NCBI RefSeq assembly: GCF_000934605.2
Contig: NZ_CP010897.2
Location: forward strand, 682,001 to 746,000
DNA: 64,000 nucleotides
Direction of reading: 5' to 3'
Source: Pandoraea vervacti
GTDB lineage: Bacteria; Pseudomonadota; Gammaproteobacteria; Burkholderiales; Burkholderiaceae
Made by a program: the position numbers and the translations under genes. Below are positions 60,149 through 64,000 of this stretch, one piece after another. The stretch's first letter is position 1. Every line of letters starts with the position of its first letter. The notes under the pieces were generated by a model. It did no database searches. It worked only from the letters and a program-made list of their open reading frames with translations, and had not been told where the DNA came from.

Positions 60149-61052
60149 GAATCTCTAACAAAATGAGTTTACGGGGGCTGTTAACTCAAAGTGATTTTTG
60201 TTAACCTTTGCGCAGTCATCGCTGCGCAAAGGACATGGCCAAACCAATACTCGACGACGAACTGTGGGCAATCATCCAGCCACTGCTGCCGCCACCGAAG
60301 CCTCGGCGCGCCCGCTATCCCGGGCGCAAGCCGCTGGACGATCGTGCCGTGCTCACGGGCATCCTGTTCGTTCTGCAATCCGGCATCCCTTGGGAAATGC
60401 TGCCGCAGGAAATGGGCTGCGGCTCAGGCATGAGTTGCTGGCGACGGCTACATGCCTGGCAGAAGGCTGGCGTCTGGGATCGTCTGCACGAGGTACTTCT
60501 GGCCAAGCTCCGTGCGGCCGATCGCATCGACTGGTCTCGTGTAGTCGTCGATTCCTCTTCTATCCGGGCAGTGGGGTCGGGTCAAAAACAGGACCTAACC
60601 CCACAGATCGCGCGCGACCAGGTTCAAAGCACCACGTCCTGACCGACGCCCAAGGCATTCCACTGTCGCTGATACTCACGGGCGCCAACCGCAACGACAT
60701 TACCCAACTGCTGCCACTGATCGAGGCGATTCCTCCGATTCGAGGCAAGCGCGGTCGCCCCTTGTCTAAACCGCACATCGTTCAGGGTGATCGCGGCTAC
60801 GACCACGACAAGTACCGCAAGCCCCTGCACGCCGTCGGCATCGCCACCGAGATTGCTCGCCGCGGCGAGCCTCACGGCAGCGGTCTTGGCAAGACGCGTT
60901 GGGTTGTCGAGCGAACCATCGCGTGGCTGCACAACTTCAAGCGATTGCGAGTCCGCTTCGAGCGCCTCGCAATCATTCACGAAGCCTTCCTGAAAATGGC
61001 TGGTTGCATCATCTGCTGGCGCCATCTCAGGAAATCATTTTGTTAGAGCTTC
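60149..61052 (+). mobile_element. IS5-family insertion sequence (IS427-like), 904 bp
   Basis: A complete element. The terminal inverted repeats begin GAATCTCTAACAAAATGA (left, 60149-60166) and the complement GAAGCTCTAACAAAATGA (right, ending at 61052), 17 of 18 bases matching. It carries one transposase split over two frames and is flanked by a TAA duplication. It is inserted in antisense orientation between the 3-hydroxybenzoate hydroxylase and its transporter. Intact ends and ORFs suggest a recent insertion. Confidence 0.88.
60235..61046 (+). CDS. IS5-family transposase (two frames joined by -1 frameshift)
   Basis: A DDE transposase of about 270 residues. The first frame (60235-60642) has MAKPILDDELWAIIQPLLPP and the first catalytic Asp (VVVDSSSIRAVGSGQK). 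The second frame continues TGPNPTDRARPGSKHHVLT, the second Asp (VQGDRGYDHD) and the Glu (WVVERTIAWLHNFKRLR). They join if the ribosome slips back one base at the A5 run 60584-60588 (CAAAAAC), which gives the uninterrupted conserved sequence. Such programmed frameshifting is known in this group. Confidence 0.85.
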
Positions 61053-61171
61053 TAAGGTGCCAGAAGCAGCGCGACGGCAAGCGCGCGTCGTGCCGCAGGG
61101 ACCATGCGCGGTTGTTGTTTTGAATTCCGCGCAATGGGTGATACGGGGAAGCCAGTGCTACACGCGCCGAC

Positions 61172-62389
61172 TTACTCGCTCGTCAGCCACGGGGTCTGCG
61201 ACAGGCAGTTTTCGGCGCGCCAGCCGTGCAACCATTGCAGGGCGTCGTAGAACTGCGTTTGCGTACGGCCCTTCCACAACGAGTTGCGTACCCAGCGATC
61301 CACGCCCTTGGCGTGGTAGACACGTCCCATGTCGCGCGCGCCATACAGCACGCGGGCAGTGCGGGGGATACGGGCACGCTCGTAGTGTTGGAACGCCTGC
61401 GTGAAGTCGCCGTTCGCTGCGGCGTAGGCGGCACCGAGCGTGACGGCGTCTTCCAGTGCCTGACAGGCGCCTTGCGCGATGTATTGCGTCATCGGATGCG
61501 CCGCGTCGCCCAGGATGGTCGCGCGCCCGAAGCTCCACTGCTCGACCGGATCGCGGTCGGCAGTGGCCCAGCGTCGCCACGACGTCGGGCGATCGAGCAT
61601 CTGGTGCGGCAGCGCGTCGATGCCCTCGAAGTACGACAGCACTTCCTCCTTGCTGCCATCGCGCACCCCCCAGACCTCCTGCTCGCGGCTGTGGAAGGTG
61701 ACCACGAGGTTGTATTGCCTGCCGCCGCGTAACGGGTAGTGCACGAGGTGGCAGTGCGGCCCCGCCCATACGACGGGCGCATTGACCTGCAAATCCTTCG
61801 GCATGTTCTCCACGTCGACCACGGCCCGGTAGACGACGTGGCCTGTCACGCGGGGCTCGTCGCCGATCAGCGCAGCGCGAACGGCGGACTTCACGCCGTC
61901 GCAGCCGATCACGGCATCGGCGGTGTGTCGCTCGCCGTGTTGATCCGTTACGGTGACGCCGTTTGCGTCCTGATCGAGCGAGACGACGCGCGTTGCCGTT
62001 CGGAACTGGATCAGCGGATTGCGCTGTACCGCCTCGAGAATCGACAGATGGATGTCGGCACGATGAATCACCGCGTACGGATTGCCGAAGCGTTCGCGAT
62101 ACGGCGCACCCACGTCGACCTGGGCGATGATGCTGCGATCGATGGCGTCGCGCAGAGTGATGTGATCGGTAAAGACCGAGCGCCCACGCGCCGCTTCGCC
62201 AACGCCGAGCGCATCGAGCGCAGCGAACGCGTTGGCGGCGAGCTGGATGCCGGCGCCGATCTCGCCGATGGTCTCGGCCTGTTCCAGCAGCTCGATGCGT
62301 ACCCCCTGATTGGCGAGGGCGAGCGCGGCGGCCAGACCGCCGATGCCACCGCCCACCACGAGCGCTTTGGGTTGATGGGATTGCGTCAT
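61172..62389 (-). CDS. 3-hydroxybenzoate 6-hydroxylase (FAD monooxygenase)
   Basis: A 405-residue flavoprotein hydroxylase that converts 3-hydroxybenzoate to gentisate. GGGIGGLAAALALANQGV is the FAD/ADP-binding loop (about 12-29), the DG-type motif is in AVIGCDGVKSAVR, and the second FAD motif GDAAHPMTQYIAQGACQALEDA is characteristic of this group. ATG 62389 has a strong AGGAGACAAGC. Between it and the transporter lies an IS5 element. Salicylate hydroxylation is a less likely alternative because the next genes are the gentisate pathway. Confidence 0.9.
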   Translation of the reverse strand: MTQSHQPKALVVGGGIGGLAAALALANQGVRIELLEQAETIGEIGAGIQLAANAFAALDALGVGEAARGRSVFTDHITLRDAIDRSIIAQVDVGAPYRERFGNPYAVIHRADIHLSILEAVQRNPLIQFRTATRVVSLDQDANGVTVTDQHGERHTADAVIGCDGVKSAVRAALIGDEPRVTGHVVYRAVVDVENMPKDLQVNAPVVWAGPHCHLVHYPLRGGRQYNLVVTFHSREQEVWGVRDGSKEEVLSYFEGIDALPHQMLDRPTSWRRWATADRDPVEQWSFGRATILGDAAHPMTQYIAQGACQALEDAVTLGAAYAAANGDFTQAFQHYERARIPRTARVLYGARDMGRVYHAKGVDRWVRNSLWKGRTQTQFYDALQWLHGWRAENCLSQTPWLTSE

Positions 62390-62430
62390 GCTTGTCTCCT
62401 CGGGCACTCTCCTGCCCTCGCTGCTCATAC

Positions 62431-63072
62431 TTACGCCGTGTAGTCCGGCTGACGGCTCGGCGCTGCCGCGACGAATGCCGGATGCGTCGCCGCCGTGTCG
62501 TAGACCGCCATCGCGCGCGGATACGGCAACAGATCGCAGCCCATGCGTTGCGCGTTGGCGATCTGCGGAATCAGGCAGACGTCTGCGAGCGTCGGCGCAT
62601 CGCCGAAGCACCACGCGCCATGGCCATGCCTGACGAGCAGACGTTCCACCCCCGCCATGCCCTCGGCGACCCAATGGCGATACCAGGCGTCTTTCTGCTC
62701 GGCGGACAGCCCCAGCGGCCCCTGCAGGTACTTGAGAATGCGCAGGTTGTTCACCGGATGAATGTCGCAACTGATGAGCATCGCGAGTTCGAGCACGCGG
62801 GCGCGCGCCTCGATGTCCTGCGGCACCAGTCGCGTCTGCGGGTACTTCGCGTCGAGATAGTCGAGGATCGCCAGCGACTGACCCAGCGAGAAGTCGCCGT
62901 CGACGATGGCGGGCACCGCGGCCGACGCGTTGACTTCGTCGACGTACGGTTGTGCACGGTGTTCTCCGACGCGGATATTCACCGGGACGGTGTCGAAGGC
63001 GAGACCCTTGAGGGCGAGCGCGATGCGCACGCGGTACGAAGTCGAGCTGTTGAAGAAACTGTAGAGCTGCAT
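62431..63072 (-). CDS. Maleylpyruvate isomerase (zeta-class GST)
   Basis: A 213-residue zeta-class glutathione S-transferase that isomerises maleylpyruvate to fumarylpyruvate with glutathione as cofactor. The conserved serine-rich N-terminal motif MQLYSFFNSSTSYRVRIAL is diagnostic (SSxS). It is 9 bases from the hydrolase upstream and 41 from the hydroxylase downstream, so the operon order is dioxygenase, hydrolase, isomerase, hydroxylase. It resembles NagL. Confidence 0.93.
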   Translation of the reverse strand: MQLYSFFNSSTSYRVRIALALKGLAFDTVPVNIRVGEHRAQPYVDEVNASAAVPAIVDGDFSLGQSLAILDYLDAKYPQTRLVPQDIEARARVLELAMLISCDIHPVNNLRILKYLQGPLGLSAEQKDAWYRHWVAEGMAGVERLLVRHGHGAWCFGDAPTLADVCLIPQIANAQRMGCDLLPYPRAMAVYDTAATHPAFVAAAPSRQPDYTA

Positions 63073-63081
63073 GGACGAACC

Positions 63082-63780
63082 TCAGACCACGCGCACCGTG
63101 ATTTCGCCGAGCCCTTCGACGGCGGTGACCATCGTCTCGCCGGCCTTGACCGGGCCTACGCCTTCGGGGGTGCCGGTGTAGATCAGGTCGCCCGGTTCCA
63201 GACGGAAGAATTGCGACAGATACGACACCGTCTCGGCCACCGACCAGATCAGGTGGGTGATGTCGCTCTTTTGCTTTTGCACGCCGTCGACCGTCAGCGA
63301 AATACCGGCCTTCTCGATGTGACCAACGCTCGACACGGGATGGATCGGACCGATCGGCGCCGAAGCATCGAACGCCTTGCCGATTTCCCACGGACGGCCC
63401 ATCTCGCGCATTTTCATTTGCAGATCGCGACGCGTCATGTCCAGACCCACGGCGTAACCCCACACGTGTTCCAGCGCCTCGTCGAGCGCAATGTCCGAGC
63501 CGGCCTTGCCGATGACAGCGACCAGTTCGGCTTCGTAGTGATAGTTGCTCGTCTGGGCCGGGTACTTCAGTTCGAGGGTGTCGCCGTACGCAACCGGCAC
63601 TACCGCGTCGGCGGGCTTGCAAAAGAAGAAGGGCGGCTCACGATCCGGATCGAAGCCCATTTCGCGGGCATGCGCGGCGTAGTTTCGGCCAACGCAATAC
63701 ACGCGGCGCACGGCGAACAGGTCTTGGCTGCCGACAACGGGAATGCCGACGACGGCCGGCGGAGTGAAGACGTAGGACAT
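63082..63780 (-). CDS. Fumarylpyruvate hydrolase (FAA family)
   Basis: A 232-residue FAH-fold enzyme that cleaves fumarylpyruvate to fumarate and pyruvate. The metal ligands are visible: YHYEAELVAVIGK (Glu...Glu) and the Asp of TRRDLQ, with NYAAHAREMGFDP and TGTPEGVGPVK. It is the short FAA form and resembles NagK. It is the second gene of the operon in the window, 95 bases after the gentisate dioxygenase and 9 before the isomerase. Confidence 0.93.
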   Translation of the reverse strand: MSYVFTPPAVVGIPVVGSQDLFAVRRVYCVGRNYAAHAREMGFDPDREPPFFFCKPADAVVPVAYGDTLELKYPAQTSNYHYEAELVAVIGKAGSDIALDEALEHVWGYAVGLDMTRRDLQMKMREMGRPWEIGKAFDASAPIGPIHPVSSVGHIEKAGISLTVDGVQKQKSDITHLIWSVAETVSYLSQFFRLEPGDLIYTGTPEGVGPVKAGETMVTAVEGLGEITVRVV

Positions 63781-63874
63781 GGTGGTTGACTCGTCGGATG
63801 AAGGAGAAGACGGCGGCCGCGCGGGCGGCCGATGTTTAGCTTGTGTGAAGGGTGGTATCGCTCGGACGCACGAT

Positions 63875-64000
63875 TCAAGTGCGCGACTCGCGCAGGAGGT
63901 TCAGCGCGGCGAGCACGGGGCGGTCGGAGTAGCTGAACAGTACGGCGTCGTCCAGCGCCGCGAGTTGCACGGGCGCCCACGACGGCGCCACAAAGTGGTC
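63875..64000 (-). CDS. Gentisate 1,2-dioxygenase (3' end, partial)
   Basis: The last 41 codons of a gene that continues beyond the right edge. The encoded end, DHFVAPSWAPVQLAALDDAV followed by LFSYSDRPVLAALNLLRE, matches the C-terminal cupin half of gentisate 1,2-dioxygenases (VPSWAP and FSDRPV-type motifs). It would open the gentisate ring to maleylpyruvate, the substrate of the isomerase coded further along. The operon promoter lies outside the window. Confidence 0.85.
   Translation of the reverse strand, partial: DHFVAPSWAPVQLAALDDAVLFSYSDRPVLAALNLLRESRT

Noticed and set aside
61172..63622. Hydroxylase frame that stays open far upstream of its start
   Set aside because: The extension overlaps the isomerase and hydrolase genes in another frame; the ATG at 62389 has a strong ribosome site and begins the FAD motif region.
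63600..63980. Minus-strand open frame over the fumarylpyruvate hydrolase start
   Set aside because: Arg/Pro-rich shadow; the correct frames are the hydrolase and the gentisate dioxygenase end.
1..64000. rRNA, tRNA, riboswitch, CRISPR or prophage features
   Set aside because: I saw no convincing sequence for any of these. A covariance-model search (tRNAscan or Rfam) would be needed to exclude small RNAs firmly.

Overview
The window is GC-rich, densely coded chromosomal DNA. It probably comes from a Betaproteobacterium of the Burkholderiaceae; Pandoraea is my best guess. That is an inference from the style of the proteins: many LysR and GntR regulators, an OpcP-like porin, AAHS and MHS transporters, a cyanide-insensitive type bd oxidase, a gentisate operon and a two-gene Ku/LigD repair unit. 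I found no rRNA, tRNA, CRISPR array or prophage. The only complete mobile element is one IS5-family copy.

Layout. 0-4.8 kb: MHS transporter, XRE-cupin regulator, FAA-family hydrolase, TetR regulator and a cupin protein. 5-10.4 kb: chemoreceptor, HxlR/old-yellow-enzyme pair, LysR and an FMN reductase. 10.6-19.3 kb: an FdhF/YdeP-type molybdoenzyme, a bd-type quinol oxidase (cydAB/cioAB), a bestrophin-like channel, moaA and a MocR regulator. 19.5-20.9 kb: LysR with a coupled tiny membrane protein, and a DUF1059 protein. 21-31.4 kb: GntR, TauD-type dioxygenase, one-permease amino-acid ABC transporter, HD hydrolase, Lrp, and a carbamoylase / diaminopropionate ammonia-lyase / M20 hydrolase run. 31.4-38 kb: GntR with a divergent aldehyde dehydrogenase, then a convergent lysine (2-aminoadipate) catabolic operon hglS-amaB-aminotransferase. 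38-43.5 kb: LysR, YitT, ilvE, a small membrane protein, and a GST/LysR pair. 43.6-49.3 kb: LysR, extradiol-type VOC dioxygenase, class II aldolase, AAHS transporter and porin, an aromatic uptake and catabolism block. 49.4-58.5 kb: aldo/keto reductase with AraC, a RelB/ParE-type toxin-antitoxin pair with a frameshifted toxin, ligD-ku, two small proteins and a 2-hydroxyacid dehydrogenase. 58.8-64 kb: a 3-hydroxybenzoate/gentisate operon cut by an IS5-family insertion.

How the parts work together. Several regulators have palindromes or direct repeats in the adjacent promoter that look like their operators. The most interesting case is an AACTGTAC motif. It sits in front of the molybdoenzyme operon, in front of moaA, and in front of the nearby mocR gene. 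At the first two places it has a second AACTG half-site exactly 25 bp downstream. This suggests one PLP-dependent MocR regulon joining a molybdoenzyme, its cofactor synthesis and a terminal oxidase. The other notable points are a GntR regulator whose CGTATACG sites lie both before itself and before the tauD-ABC operon, an IS element inserted directly against the Shine-Dalgarno of the aromatic transporter, and a toxin gene broken by one extra base.
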